Assembly: GCF_042726155.1 (NCBI RefSeq)
Contig: NZ_JBHXHV010000002.1
Coordinates: 496,001 to 560,000, forward strand
Length of the DNA stretch: 64,000 nt
DNA from: Leucobacter sp042726155
Lineage (GTDB): Bacteria > Actinomycetota > Actinomycetes > Actinomycetales > Microbacteriaceae
Reading direction: 5' to 3'
The stretch's first letter is position 1, and every line of letters begins with the position of its first letter. Shown here piece after piece: positions 32,293 through 41,522 of the stretch. The notes under the pieces are model-generated. The model was not told the origin of the DNA, did no database searches, and was given only the letters and a program-made list of their open reading frames with translations. The position numbers and the translations under genes were made by a program.

Positions 32293-32759
32293 GAACGCAC
32301 ACCTCCGAAATCTCGTGCGGGGCGGAGCTCTGTGAGGGCCTTGCGCTGTGGAGTTGTTGTTGCATCATTCAAGTCTGGGATGCGGTCTATCCTCCTCGTG
32401 CATACCCCGTCACGGAGACGGTCGTCCATGGTTGGAATCTCCTTTGACGATCTAAATAAGCGCACGGCGAGGGTGATGCTCCCGAAGTCAGCCCTGGGTC
32501 ACAACAACACTCATTGAGTGCCCCAACCGGGAAAAGTCTGTATCCTCGCCCATCACCTTGAAATCGTTGATTCCACGAGGGTCTTCCGACGGTCCGTGCG
32601 TATCGGTTTCCAATCTAGCTGTGCCTCGAAGTGATGTTCGTGGGCCGGTGGTGACGCCACTTGAGACGGCTGGAACCCCGGTCGCCCACATGCGTTGCGG
32701 CGGGCAGGTGTCGAGTCCAGGCCCAGTTGTTGTCGCGTCGGGCGTAAGCTCGCACGAGG
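32293..32759. other. Gap without recognised gene
   Basis: 467 nt between the integrase start and the AAA ATPase end. It includes AAGGAG before ATG 32429 (minus strand), which opens a 94-codon frame running into the integrase gene; the peptide (MDDRLRDGVCTRRIDRIPD...) shows no helix-turn-helix. This may be a decayed excisionase. The right part, 32500-32759, shows nothing. Confidence 0.4.
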
Positions 32760-35117
32760 CTAAACACCAGCGACGTCCGATGCGCCAAGGATCTCGGCGG
32801 CGTTGAGATCGAGGGCCGCGCACATTTCGTCGAAGTGATCGGAGTCGACTGCGTTAATGAACTCGAATGCTGCACGCAAGACGGTGATTGCTTCACCGAT
32901 CCTGACGGGTTTGCCGATGTCGGCTTCTTCGTTGTGTGATTGGCGATGAACGAATCGAGTGACTCGTTGGCGCAGGGGGTCTGCGACGGCCTTGGCTTCA
33001 AAGGCTCTGCGCATAGATCCTTCGAAGTCGCCGATCTTGCTGGGGTACTTGAAAGCAAGAAATGCCTCAAGCATCTGCCGCGCTGCATTGGGAATGATTG
33101 CGCTTGCCTCGAGCTCTGTGGCGAGGTCTCCTTCGGTGGCGTCGACTCGGAGAACGTCAGCGACACGCCAGAAGAGGTAGTGATACTGGGAACGCAGCTT
33201 CTTCCGCAGTTTCTCGTCTGTCCACGAGATCATCGTTGGACGGCGGCGCGTGGTCCCGTCGGGGTGGTTCTGGTAGCGGGCTCGGAGCTCATAGATCGAG
33301 TACTTGCAGTCCTTCTTGACGCTCGGAGGCAACCGGTCGAGTTGGTTACTCCACAGACGGAAGAGCTCAAAACTGTGGGTGAGCAGGATAACCTGATGTT
33401 GAGAGCTATTGCCGACCAACGTGCTCCAGAGGTGACTGGACGCGCCAACCAAGATCTCTTGGTCGAGGCTCGAAACGGGATCGTCAATGACGACGGTCGC
33501 GTTGATGTTGCGGGTCTTTTCATCGCGCAGGCTGCACAGGAAGTAGAGCAGGGAAATGGCTGTCTGTTCGCCTTCACTGAGTGCCGTTGCAGGCTTACCG
33601 TTGCGTTGGATCGAGTATCTGTCGTCTTGTTTGGCGAAGACGAGTTCGTCGCGACCGAGGAGGCTTGCCACATCTCGCGTCAGCTCCTCCGCCAATGGTG
33701 AGGGGTCAAGGTCCGTTACGTTGATGCGTTCGCGTTCTGCGGAGAGGGCTGTTTGTTCCTTTTGGAGCTCATCTGCGGACTCAGACTGCTCTTTAGCCTC
33801 CGCGAGGCGCGCGCGGTAGTCGGCAACGATCGATGCCAGGCGTGCTTGTTCGACCCTGCGTGCAGCATCGTTCACGGCTTCTTGGTACGAGGCAGACCGG
33901 GTGTTGTGCAGCTTGAGGACGTCATTGAGCGGCTCAAGGCTAATGGAGACCGCACCCGGGAGCTGGTCAATTTCAAGGACACCGAAGGGCGAAGCATGCT
34001 TCTGGGCGATCTGTGAACGCAGCGCGGCAATGCGTTCGCGGTACGCTTCAGCAGCGTTGCTTAGCTGCCGCACGCATGCCTGGTACTGATCCAGGAGATC
34101 TGTGTAGAGATGCCCCGGTTCTCGGACCGAAGTTAGCGTGTCTCCGAGCGTTTGCTCTTCTCGCTCAAGACGCTGATCGAGTGTCTGGAGCCGTTCCTGC
34201 AATCGCTTGAAGCTCTCGTCAAAATGGTTCTCAAGTGCCTGGCGACGCTCTTCGGTGATCGTGCTCGCGCAAAACAGACATTGGTCGCGATGATCGTGAA
34301 GCCGAAGACCTTGCTGCACCCAGGACTCGTTGACCGGGTTCCCGGACAGCCCTTCCAAGGCAGCGTTCGTGATCGTCTGCCGGAGCACGGACGAAACATC
34401 ATCTTGAATCGCTTGCAGGTTGAAAGTGACCTGCGCGATCGGGTCAATCGGGTCGAGTCGCTGACCTTGTACGACGCGAAGGTCGGCTGCCATCTCCTCG
34501 TCAGAGCGTTGATGGACCACCTCGTCGATTCCCGGGAGCGCTTCGGAGACCCGTCGTGCGTCGTAACCGCGTGCGGAATAGCGACCGCCGGCAGCCTGCA
34601 ATTCTTGGCCAATCGTTCGTGCAGTATCGGTTGTAAGCTTCCTCGCAGCCTTGCTCGCTGAGTCTGCGGCCTTACGTGTGCCGGGCAGAGTGGAAGAGAG
34701 TTCTTCGAGTCGGGCATCGATCTCAGCGATTCGCTGGTCTCTCTGAACGTTAGGTTCGCCGAGCACGAGCAACGGGAGGGCGTCGCTGCGACCGTTGAGA
34801 TCGAAAAGCAAGTTCTTGCTGACGAACTGCTTGTCGAAAACCCTCAGCCGAGACCAGAAGGGATCTGACCGGTCAGACACTTGCCGCTTCGTCGCCGCAG
34901 CATCATGGACATCGATGTGGAGGACGGTATCGCTCGGCTCCTCGGTCGTCATTTGAGACAAAACGCGCGCCAGTGTGCTCTTGCCGCTGCCATTGCCTCC
35001 GTAGATGACATTGATCCGGGCAAGATCTTCCACAGAGCTGGGCATAGACCAGCCGTCCAGGATGCCCGCGTGTTGGGAACCCTGAACCCTAGTGACTTTC
35101 CTCATCATCACCACCAC
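32760..35117 (-). CDS. RloC/PrrC-like AAA ATPase, candidate anticodon nuclease
   Basis: 785 aa. Walker A GGNGSGKST (40-48); two coiled-coil arms with a CLFC zinc-hook-like pair between them (about residue 280); ABC-type signature ALSEGEQTAISLL (about 515), Walker B VVIDDPVSSLD (about 540) and LLTHSFE. The C-terminal ~150 residues contain RQMLEAFL (R-x3-E) and FVHRQSHNE, a layout like the R-E-H nuclease triad of PrrC/RloC. Those enzymes cut tRNA anticodons when phages disable restriction or damage DNA. No restriction enzyme gene is nearby. The nuclease assignment is inference; the AAA_13 family is certain. ATGs at 35117, 35108 and 35105 are possible starts. Confidence 0.82.
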   Translation of the reverse strand: MVVMMRKVTRVQGSQHAGILDGWSMPSSVEDLARINVIYGGNGSGKSTLARVLSQMTTEEPSDTVLHIDVHDAAATKRQVSDRSDPFWSRLRVFDKQFVSKNLLFDLNGRSDALPLLVLGEPNVQRDQRIAEIDARLEELSSTLPGTRKAADSASKAARKLTTDTARTIGQELQAAGGRYSARGYDARRVSEALPGIDEVVHQRSDEEMAADLRVVQGQRLDPIDPIAQVTFNLQAIQDDVSSVLRQTITNAALEGLSGNPVNESWVQQGLRLHDHRDQCLFCASTITEERRQALENHFDESFKRLQERLQTLDQRLEREEQTLGDTLTSVREPGHLYTDLLDQYQACVRQLSNAAEAYRERIAALRSQIAQKHASPFGVLEIDQLPGAVSISLEPLNDVLKLHNTRSASYQEAVNDAARRVEQARLASIVADYRARLAEAKEQSESADELQKEQTALSAERERINVTDLDPSPLAEELTRDVASLLGRDELVFAKQDDRYSIQRNGKPATALSEGEQTAISLLYFLCSLRDEKTRNINATVVIDDPVSSLDQEILVGASSHLWSTLVGNSSQHQVILLTHSFELFRLWSNQLDRLPPSVKKDCKYSIYELRARYQNHPDGTTRRRPTMISWTDEKLRKKLRSQYHYLFWRVADVLRVDATEGDLATELEASAIIPNAARQMLEAFLAFKYPSKIGDFEGSMRRAFEAKAVADPLRQRVTRFVHRQSHNEEADIGKPVRIGEAITVLRAAFEFINAVDSDHFDEMCAALDLNAAEILGASDVAGV

Positions 35118-35288
35118 CCGTCGGTGGTTGTCATGGTGCTGGCGCGGGATTGAGAGCGGGAGGGACGGTGCCGGTGCATTGAGGTTCCTGACCGACGGGA
35201 ACCTGTGGTCGGCCGTCTATCGTCGCGAGATCAACATCGTGACTCTAGAATCTCCGAAACCAGGCGGGAACACCACGCGACACGCTGA

Positions 35289-35624
35289 TCACTCCCGCGC
35301 ACTTGCGCCGCGGTGCCGACGTGCCTCCTGAATCCGCGCCCGCGCAGGGAGAACGAGGCTCCAAGGACCGAAGAAGAGGAACTTCAGCCCGTTCCACAGT
35401 GCCCAGAAAAAGGCCAGGTAGAGCCATTTGCTCCAACCGTGCTCGATGAGACAGGTGCAGGTGGCTGCAATCAGCAGGTATGCGAAGCCGAGGAGCATCG
35501 CGGGGATTCCCCATTTGAGGCCGGGCAGGGTGCGCAGCTTGTCAAGGAGGATGTTGGTGGGCATCCATGTGCGAAGGAAGATGCAGGTGTGGATGCTGGC
35601 GTTCCAGAGCCGGTTCAGGAGCAT
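35289..35624 (-). CDS. Small membrane protein typical of actinobacterial conjugative elements
   Basis: 111 aa: basic N-terminus RTWMPTNILLDKLRTLPGLKWG, two membrane helices (about 42-62 and 67-88) and a basic tail. I recognise this type (sometimes labelled sulfate permease) from mobile elements of actinobacteria beside TraA-like relaxases, as here. Function unknown. The gap to the relaxase remains (35625-35825) shows no gene. Confidence 0.6.
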   Translation of the reverse strand: MLLNRLWNASIHTCIFLRTWMPTNILLDKLRTLPGLKWGIPAMLLGFAYLLIAATCTCLIEHGWSKWLYLAFFWALWNGLKFLFFGPWSLVLPARARIQEARRHRGASARE

Positions 35625-35825
35625 GATGTGGGCCTCGCTTTCGCACGCAGGACTATCGCGGTGTGGCTGGTCCTGAGTGGTTGAGTGCCCGAGATACTTC
35701 TCGAACGGTCTGCCTCACCCAGCGTGCGGGGATCGGCGCGTGGTTGCTCCTGCCCCCATCAGGATACCCACCGCTCCAGCAAGAAGGAAGACCTCAAGAT
35801 CCGAGGCATTTCTGTCTCGGAGTAT

Positions 35826-37700
35826 CTAAAGCCTGCGCTCGTCCCGTCGCTGCGCGACCTCTCGGGTGTGGTCGTCGGGAGCTTGGCTCAAGCGTGTGAG
35901 CGTGTCGCGGGTATGTTCGTAATCGATCCGTTGCGCGTCATCGGCGGGCACCGCCCCGAGAGCACTTGTCGAGGTAATGCCCCACCGGTCACGGTACGCG
36001 GCTACCGCGCGAACCATCTGTTTCCGGCTCTCGTGGTCGAGGTTTCCGAGCATGGGTAGCCACGGTGCGGGCTGCTCGATCGCGGCCTGGGTGAGCGCGT
36101 CGAGGCGTTCGCCCATGAGTTGTTCCCGCTCGTTCAGCGCTGCGCGCATGGCGGGGTCGGTGACGCCGGTCGCTCGTGGAACAAGGCCTGCAATAAGCCC
36201 GGCTGCACGTCGCGGGCTGGGCGGGTAGGTGCTGGTGATCTTCTGGATTAGGTACCGAAGCAGCGACCCCAGATCATCGACGCCCTCGAGATTCCCTGCC
36301 TGCACCACCCGCGGGAGCAACTGCTCGATACCGTGGCCGGCCGCTTCCAGGCGACGCAGCTCGGTGGTGAGGATTCCGAAGGACTCTGTCTCAACGAGCT
36401 CACCAACCACTTCGGTGGTGAGCTCGCCATGCTCGAGGAGGCTGGCCCAGCGGTGTTGCTGGGCTTCTTGGACGATGGTCTCGCACTCCGCCGCAAGCTG
36501 CGCCAGCGATCCCCACGTTTCTTGTTCGGCGGTGATGGTGTCGTGCGCGGATAGTTCAGCGCCGACGTGTTGCAAGATGCCGTAGAGGATGCTCTGGACC
36601 GTAATGTGCAGGTCATCGCGGTGCTGGTGTCCTTCGAGGTGGTGTTGGCCTGTGGCGATGTAGGCGCAGTTGGATTCCCGTCCGCGAGTCATCGCGACGT
36701 AGAACGATTCGCGAGTCATTTCCGGCGAAGACACGATCGCGTGCGCCGTCGTCACAGTCGAGCCTTGAGCACGATGTGCGGTGATCGCGTACCCGATTTC
36801 CACGTTCTTGGCGACATACGCGGCGGGCAAGGTGATCGTGGTGCGCCATTTCGAGTGGACTCGGCGGACAGTGAGGGTCCGTCATCGTGTGCTCGGGTCA
36901 CGGTCCAGCGGTCGCCGTTCTTCACCCAGCCCCGCCCGAGCGACAACCTCCGGTCGTTTTTTCCGCGTGATGACTAGGTCACCGCGGGAGGCCTCGTTCC
37001 CGTCATGGAGCCGGACACCGTCGAGTGCGACCTCGCCTTCGAGGATCCGGTCGGTCCGGGCACGGGTGTTGAGTTGGGAGACAGTGTCGAGTGTCTCAGC
37101 GATCAACACCGATGTCTTTCCGGTGGCTTGGTCGTGTTGCCAGGCTTGGTAGGCCTGCTCGAGGATCGCCTCATACCCGCCAGGGGTGAGGCGATCTTGG
37201 GCGAGATAGGTATCGATGACGTCGGTGTCGCCGATCCGTTGGCCGGGGGAAGCGTGTTTCTCCAAGCCGTTTCGGAATCTCCGCACATCCAACAGTTCCG
37301 GTGCATCGTCCCGTTCACGCACCAGCATCCCGAACGCCCCACCCGCATCGACCGCAGCGAGTTGCGCCCAGTCACGCACGAGCAGCACCTTCGCGCTCAC
37401 CACTTTCGCATGGGCGGTGATGGTGTCGAGGGCGAGGGTTCCTGCAAGGGACGCTTCGTCGATAATGACGAGCTGACCCGTAGTGAGGTTCCAGTTGCCG
37501 TGGTGGTGCTCTTGGAGCCACTTCGCGGTGTTTTCGGCGGTCGCGGATCGGAGCACGAACAGGCTCCTGACCCCGGCCCGTCGCCACGGCCACAATCGGA
37601 GAGCTTCAGAAGGCGTAAGCGCCCGCGGTCGGGTGCTCCCATAAACCCCGTCGAAAAGGACAACAGAAACGACGAAACCCTGGTGAAAGTTACCTCTCAC
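35826..37700 (-). pseudogene. Decayed MobF/TraA-type relaxase-helicase
   Basis: Two open frames carry parts of one protein. 36882-37700 has ENTAKWLQEHHHGNW, QLVIIDEASLAGT and LVRDWAQLAAVDAGGAF (RecD/TraI-like helicase motifs). 35826-36830 has EIGYAITAHRAQGSTV and VAMTRGRESN (helicase motifs V/VI) and a long C-terminal region. The linking sequence DRRLSLGRGWVKNGDRW is in a third frame, so at least two frameshifts exist, near 36955 (a run of six T on the plus strand) and 36880. The 5' end also looks scrambled, and the N-terminal relaxase domain is missing entirely because the island ends at the tRNA. So the island cannot self-transfer. Confidence 0.85.
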
Positions 37701-37712
37701 CAGGGCAATCCG

Positions 37713-37786
<74 letters not shown>

Positions 37787-37968
37787 TTGTTCTCCGCCAT
37801 CGCCTGCCCGCGTGGGGCGTGCGCTGCCGAGGCAACCCCTCTATATTACCCACATCCTGGGGTGCGTTCGAACCACGGGGCCGGAATCTTGGCAGTCCCG
37901 CAGAATCATCGGCGTGGCGGCACACAACGCGGCCTGGCACGCGGCCCAGAACGACCGGCCACGAACGT

Positions 37969-38439
37969 TCAGACGGCGAGATCCAGAACTTCCGCCGCGT
38001 ACGCCCGCACGAGCTCATCGGCCGATACCAGCGCGCCAAACCCGGGCGCCCCTGATCCGATCGCGATCCGGCGACCACTCAAACTCGAATCCACCAAGAC
38101 CGGCCACGACCCCGCTGCTCCCAGCGGTGAAATCGTGCCGCGCACGTATCCCGTGGCCGCGAACGCTCCATCGGCGTCGGGCAGCGACAGCCGGTTCACT
38201 CCGAGAAATGCGCGCAGCTTGGGCCACGAGAACTGCGCATCGACGGGGGTCAGCACGAGTACAAAGCGATCCTTCGCCTGCACCACGACCGTCTTCACGA
38301 GATCCACACCCTCGATCACTGGGGGCCGCTCCCCCGGCGTGCGTTCGATGAACTCGACCGCCAGCCCGCGCGCCGCAGCATCCTCGGCCGCAGTGGCATA
38401 CGGCAACACATCGCCAACGGCCGTATCTACATTCGTCAT
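37969..38439 (-). CDS. YbaK/ProX-family aminoacyl-tRNA deacylase
   Basis: 156 aa, YbaK/EbsC fold. It probably hydrolyses mischarged aminoacyl-tRNA (Cys- or Ala-tRNA-Pro type). Seen: KTVVVQAKDRFVLVLTP with the conserved Lys, ATGYVRGTISPLGAAG with the G-x-x-P loop, and VDSSLSGRRIAIGSGAPG. Start at 38439 with GGGAGAAG upstream. It is next to tRNA-Pro, possibly by chance. Confidence 0.87.
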   Translation of the reverse strand: MTNVDTAVGDVLPYATAAEDAAARGLAVEFIERTPGERPPVIEGVDLVKTVVVQAKDRFVLVLTPVDAQFSWPKLRAFLGVNRLSLPDADGAFAATGYVRGTISPLGAAGSWPVLVDSSLSGRRIAIGSGAPGFGALVSADELVRAYAAEVLDLAV

Positions 38440-38555
38440 CTGCACTTCTCCCCCACCTACAACGCCCATACACCCCCGACCCATTCCCCCGCCACCTCCC
38501 GCCATTTTCGAGCAAACAAAAGCGAACCGTGCGGGGCGGCGAGTACGCTGAGACC

Positions 38556-39452
38556 ATGAGCGACCTCCGAGACTCCGGCGACGCGTGGGTCACGGCCGAC
38601 GACGGCGGGCGCTACTGGGGCCGCTTCGGGGCCGCCGGGCTGCTGGCCTACGACCACGCCCGCGACGCCATTCTCATGCAGCACCGCGTCACCTGGAGCG
38701 ACCACGGCGACACCTGGGGCATCCCCGGCGGGGCCCGCCACGAGGGCGAATCCGCGAACGACGGCGCAATCCGCGAGTCACAGGAGGAGGCCGGCGTGCC
38801 CGACGATTCCGTGCGGCCGCGCTTCACCCACGTGCTCGATCACGGCGGCTGGACGTACACGACCCTCGTCGCCGACGTCACCACGCAGTTCGAGCCCGAG
38901 ATCACTGACCCCGAAAGCCACGCCCTCGCCTGGGTGCCGCTCGACCAGGTCGAAGACCTCCCGCTGCACCCCGCCTTCGCCGAGAGCTGGCAGCTGCTGC
39001 GGCCCCTGCTCGGGCCGCCGCCCACGGTGATCATCGACGCCGCGAACCTCATCGGCAGCGTGCCGAACGGGTGGTGGAAAGATCGCCGCGGCGCCGCCGT
39101 GCGCCTGCGCGATCGCCTGGACGCGCTCGTCGCGACCGGTGAGGGCGTTCGCGCCGGGTTCCTCGATCTCGCCGAGCCGCGCGTGCCCGGTCTCGAGCGC
39201 GTCTACCCCGACTGGCTGCTCGTCGTCGAGGGCAACGCCCGCGGCATCGACAGCACCGACGGCGTACACGTTCTCAGCGCCACAGAGGTTGGCGACGACG
39301 CCATCGTGAGCGCCGTCGAAGCCCTGAGCGCCAGCGGATCGATCACCACCGTCGTCACGAGCGACGCCGAGCTGCGCGTGCGCGTCGGCGCGGCGGGCGC
39401 CACGACCGTGCGGGGCGTCAAGAAGTTGCTGCGGATTCTTCCCGAGGAATAA
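38556..39452 (+). CDS. NUDIX hydrolase fused to a NYN/PIN-like domain
   Basis: 298 aa. Residues 20-160: NUDIX box GGARHEGESANDGAIRESQE (G-x5-E-x7-RE pattern, slightly altered end). Residues 165-298: VIIDAANLIGSVPNGWWKDR opens a NYN/PIN-like nuclease domain with metal-binding Asp, then VVTSDAELRVRV. The fusion of a nucleotide hydrolase and a putative RNase domain recurs in actinobacteria. The 3' end overlaps the convergent yhhN gene by 35 nt. Confidence 0.82.
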   Translation: MSDLRDSGDAWVTADDGGRYWGRFGAAGLLAYDHARDAILMQHRVTWSDHGDTWGIPGGARHEGESANDGAIRESQEEAGVPDDSVRPRFTHVLDHGGWTYTTLVADVTTQFEPEITDPESHALAWVPLDQVEDLPLHPAFAESWQLLRPLLGPPPTVIIDAANLIGSVPNGWWKDRRGAAVRLRDRLDALVATGEGVRAGFLDLAEPRVPGLERVYPDWLLVVEGNARGIDSTDGVHVLSATEVGDDAIVSAVEALSASGSITTVVTSDAELRVRVGAAGATTVRGVKKLLRILPEE

Positions 39453-40167
39453 CCGGCGCCGGATCGCCAGCCGCCTCGGCGGGCTCAGCCCGTCTCCGCA
39501 GTGCGGCGACGATGCCGAACGCGAGCAGGCCCTGGCCGAGCGTGTACGTCAGCATCACGACGCCGCTCGTCCACACCGTCGTCCCCGGCACAAACAATCG
39601 GAACGCCAGGATCGCGTCCGACAGCAGGAAGAACGCGCCGCCCCACGCGATCACCCGGCCGCACCGCGTCGCCATGCCGGCCGTCGCCACAAGCACGATG
39701 CCGTACGCCATCACGGCCAGCGACAGCGACTTCGTGTGCGGCAGCAGCAGGGCGACGAGCACGAGGTACGCGAGCACGTAGATCAGGCTCCACGCGGGTA
39801 GCCGTCGCTTCGAGATGCCGCGCCCCCACCACATCAGCGCCACATACGCGATGTGGGCGACGCCGAAGCAGGCGAGCATCATCGGCAGCTCGCTCTCGAA
39901 CATCGGGAAGAACGTCGCCGCCCCGTCGCCCAGCCACGAGAACACAATCGCGCCGAGCAGCAGTGCGAGCGCCGCCGTCGGCACGGGCCGAATGCGCAGC
40001 CCGGGCACGAACAGCACCGACGCGACGACCGCGGCGGCGAGCAGCGGCATCAGCAGCAGCTTTGTCCACCCCTCGAAGGCGTACTGCCCGAAGCACGCGA
40101 TCACGTGCACCACTGAGACGACCGCGTACGGTACGAACGGCAGCAGCGCGCGGGATCGCTCGGTCAT
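39418..40167 (-). CDS. YhhN-family membrane protein (lysoplasmalogenase-like)
   Basis: 249 aa with about eight membrane helices. GAIVFSWLGDGAATF and LLSDAILAFRLF carry the paired Asp motifs of the YhhN/TMEM86 family, whose characterised members hydrolyse the vinyl-ether bond of lysoplasmalogen. The last ~25 residues are hydrophilic. The 3' end overlaps the convergent NUDIX gene. Confidence 0.82.
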   Translation of the reverse strand: MTERSRALLPFVPYAVVSVVHVIACFGQYAFEGWTKLLLMPLLAAAVVASVLFVPGLRIRPVPTAALALLLGAIVFSWLGDGAATFFPMFESELPMMLACFGVAHIAYVALMWWGRGISKRRLPAWSLIYVLAYLVLVALLLPHTKSLSLAVMAYGIVLVATAGMATRCGRVIAWGGAFFLLSDAILAFRLFVPGTTVWTSGVVMLTYTLGQGLLAFGIVAALRRRAEPAEAAGDPAPVIPREESAATS

Positions 40168-40177
40168 GATCGAAATC

Positions 40178-40648
40178 CTACGGCTCGACCAGGATGCCGT
40201 CGTCGTCGCACCACACGTGCGCGCCTGGCCGGAAGGTCACGCCGCCAATCACGACCGGCACGTCAACCTCGCCGGCCCCGGTCTTCGACGACTTCGCGGG
40301 GTTCGAGCCGAGCGCCTTGACGCCGAACGGCAGCGTACCGATCGCAACGCGGTCGCGAATCGCGCCGTGCACGATCAGCCCGGCCCAGCCGTTGTCGCAG
40401 GCGAGCTCGGCGATCAAGTCTCCGACGAGGGCGGTCTCGAGCGACCCACCGCCGTCGATCACGAGCACCGCGCCATTGCCCTCACCCGAGAGCACCTGCT
40501 TCAGCAGCGCGTTGTCTTGGAAGCACGAAACGGTGCGCACCGGCCCAGAGAACCCGGTCATACCGCCGATGTTCTGAAACTGCAGCGACACCGAGTGCAC
40601 GTCAGTGCCCCGCTCGTCAACCAGGTCGGCTGTGCTGATCTGCGCCAT
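40178..40648 (-). CDS. RraA-family protein (HMG aldolase / RNase E regulator-like)
   Basis: 156 aa. Swivelling-domain fold with VLVIDGGGSLETALVGD, GWAGLIVHGAIRD and PFGVKALGSNPAKSSKTG, all conserved in RraA. In actinobacteria such proteins are thought to be 4-hydroxy-4-methyl-2-oxoglutarate aldolases; the catalytic GxxR-D (GAIRD) is kept. It ends 10 nt from the yhhN start, so they may share a transcript. Divergent from tetR. Confidence 0.87.
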   Translation of the reverse strand: MAQISTADLVDERGTDVHSVSLQFQNIGGMTGFSGPVRTVSCFQDNALLKQVLSGEGNGAVLVIDGGGSLETALVGDLIAELACDNGWAGLIVHGAIRDRVAIGTLPFGVKALGSNPAKSSKTGAGEVDVPVVIGGVTFRPGAHVWCDDDGILVEP

Positions 40649-40775
40649 ATTGGACCCCCCTCGTGCCCGTCGCCGGGCCGCCGACACAGTGTCGGCGTCA
40701 GGAATTACGTTACCGACATCCTCCGACATCGTCTGGGATGTCAGCAATGCCTTGCAATACGAGCCGCCATCAGTT

Positions 40776-40805
40776 CTGTACAAAAGTACATGTACAGATG
40801 TACAG
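40776..40805. promoter_or_regulatory. GTACA repeat operator before the TetR gene
   Basis: Four GTAC cores at 40778, 40786, 40792 and 40800 inside CTGTACA...TGTACAG dyads. The cluster lies 42-71 nt before the tetR start and about 130 nt before rraA. Probable operator of the TetR regulator. Confidence 0.6.
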
Positions 40806-40846
40806 TAATACGAACATCACTTCGACGACTCGCGAAAGGAGCACCC

Positions 40847-41470
40847 GTGTCAGGATCACCCGCAGCCGAAACCGCGGCCGAAACCGCGGCTGAAATCGCA
40901 GCCCAGCCCACCTCGCGGCGTCGCGACCCCGCGGGTCGCCGCCGCGCGATCCTCACCGCCGCCACGGCCGTGATCGTCGAGCAGGGGGCCGCCGCCCTCA
41001 CGCACCGGGCCGTCGCGAAGCGCGCGGACGTGCCGCTCGGCTCGACCACCCAGTACTTCAGCTCGATCGACGACCTGCGCGAGTGCGCGCTGCAACAGCT
41101 CGCCGACGAGATCGACGAGGCGATTGCCCGGCTCGAACCGTTCATCCCTACGATGGTGGAGCGCCCCGAGCCGATCATCGACGAGATGCTCGCCTACCTC
41201 GACGATCCCCGCACGGTGCGCGCCGACATCGCGCTCATGACGAGCGGCATGACCGACGACCGCCTGCGCGACCTCGCGCTGCGCTGGCCCGTGCGCCTCG
41301 TCGAGCTGCTCGCCACGCAGGTCGGCGTCGAACGCGCCACCGCCATCGCGGTGTTCATCGACGGAGCGACCCTGCACGCTGGCCTCAACGGCGCCGCGCT
41401 CGGCAGAGACGAGATCACCCGCGTGATGCGCGCACTCGTCTCCATGCCGGTTCCCGACCTCTCGAAATAG
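40847..41470 (+). CDS. TetR-family regulator of the DHA2 pump
   Basis: 207 aa, GTG start with AAGGAG upstream. A low-complexity N-terminus (AAETAAETAAEIAAQ, from a GCGGCCGAAACC-type repeat) precedes the HTH GRRRAILTAATAVIVEQGAAALTHRAVAKRADVPLGSTTQYF. The MFS pump follows 52 nt later on the same strand, so it is probably co-regulated. Confidence 0.88.
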   Translation: MSGSPAAETAAETAAEIAAQPTSRRRDPAGRRRAILTAATAVIVEQGAAALTHRAVAKRADVPLGSTTQYFSSIDDLRECALQQLADEIDEAIARLEPFIPTMVERPEPIIDEMLAYLDDPRTVRADIALMTSGMTDDRLRDLALRWPVRLVELLATQVGVERATAIAVFIDGATLHAGLNGAALGRDEITRVMRALVSMPVPDLSK

Positions 41471-41522
41471 TGGGGGCATCGGCACCGAACCCCACCACTC
41501 CGACCCTGGGAAATGCACCACC

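Noticed and set aside
32145..32429. Excisionase gene upstream of the integrase
   Set aside because: The ribosome-binding site is good, but the 94-aa frame has no helix-turn-helix and mostly overlaps the integrase N-terminus in another frame; at best a remnant.
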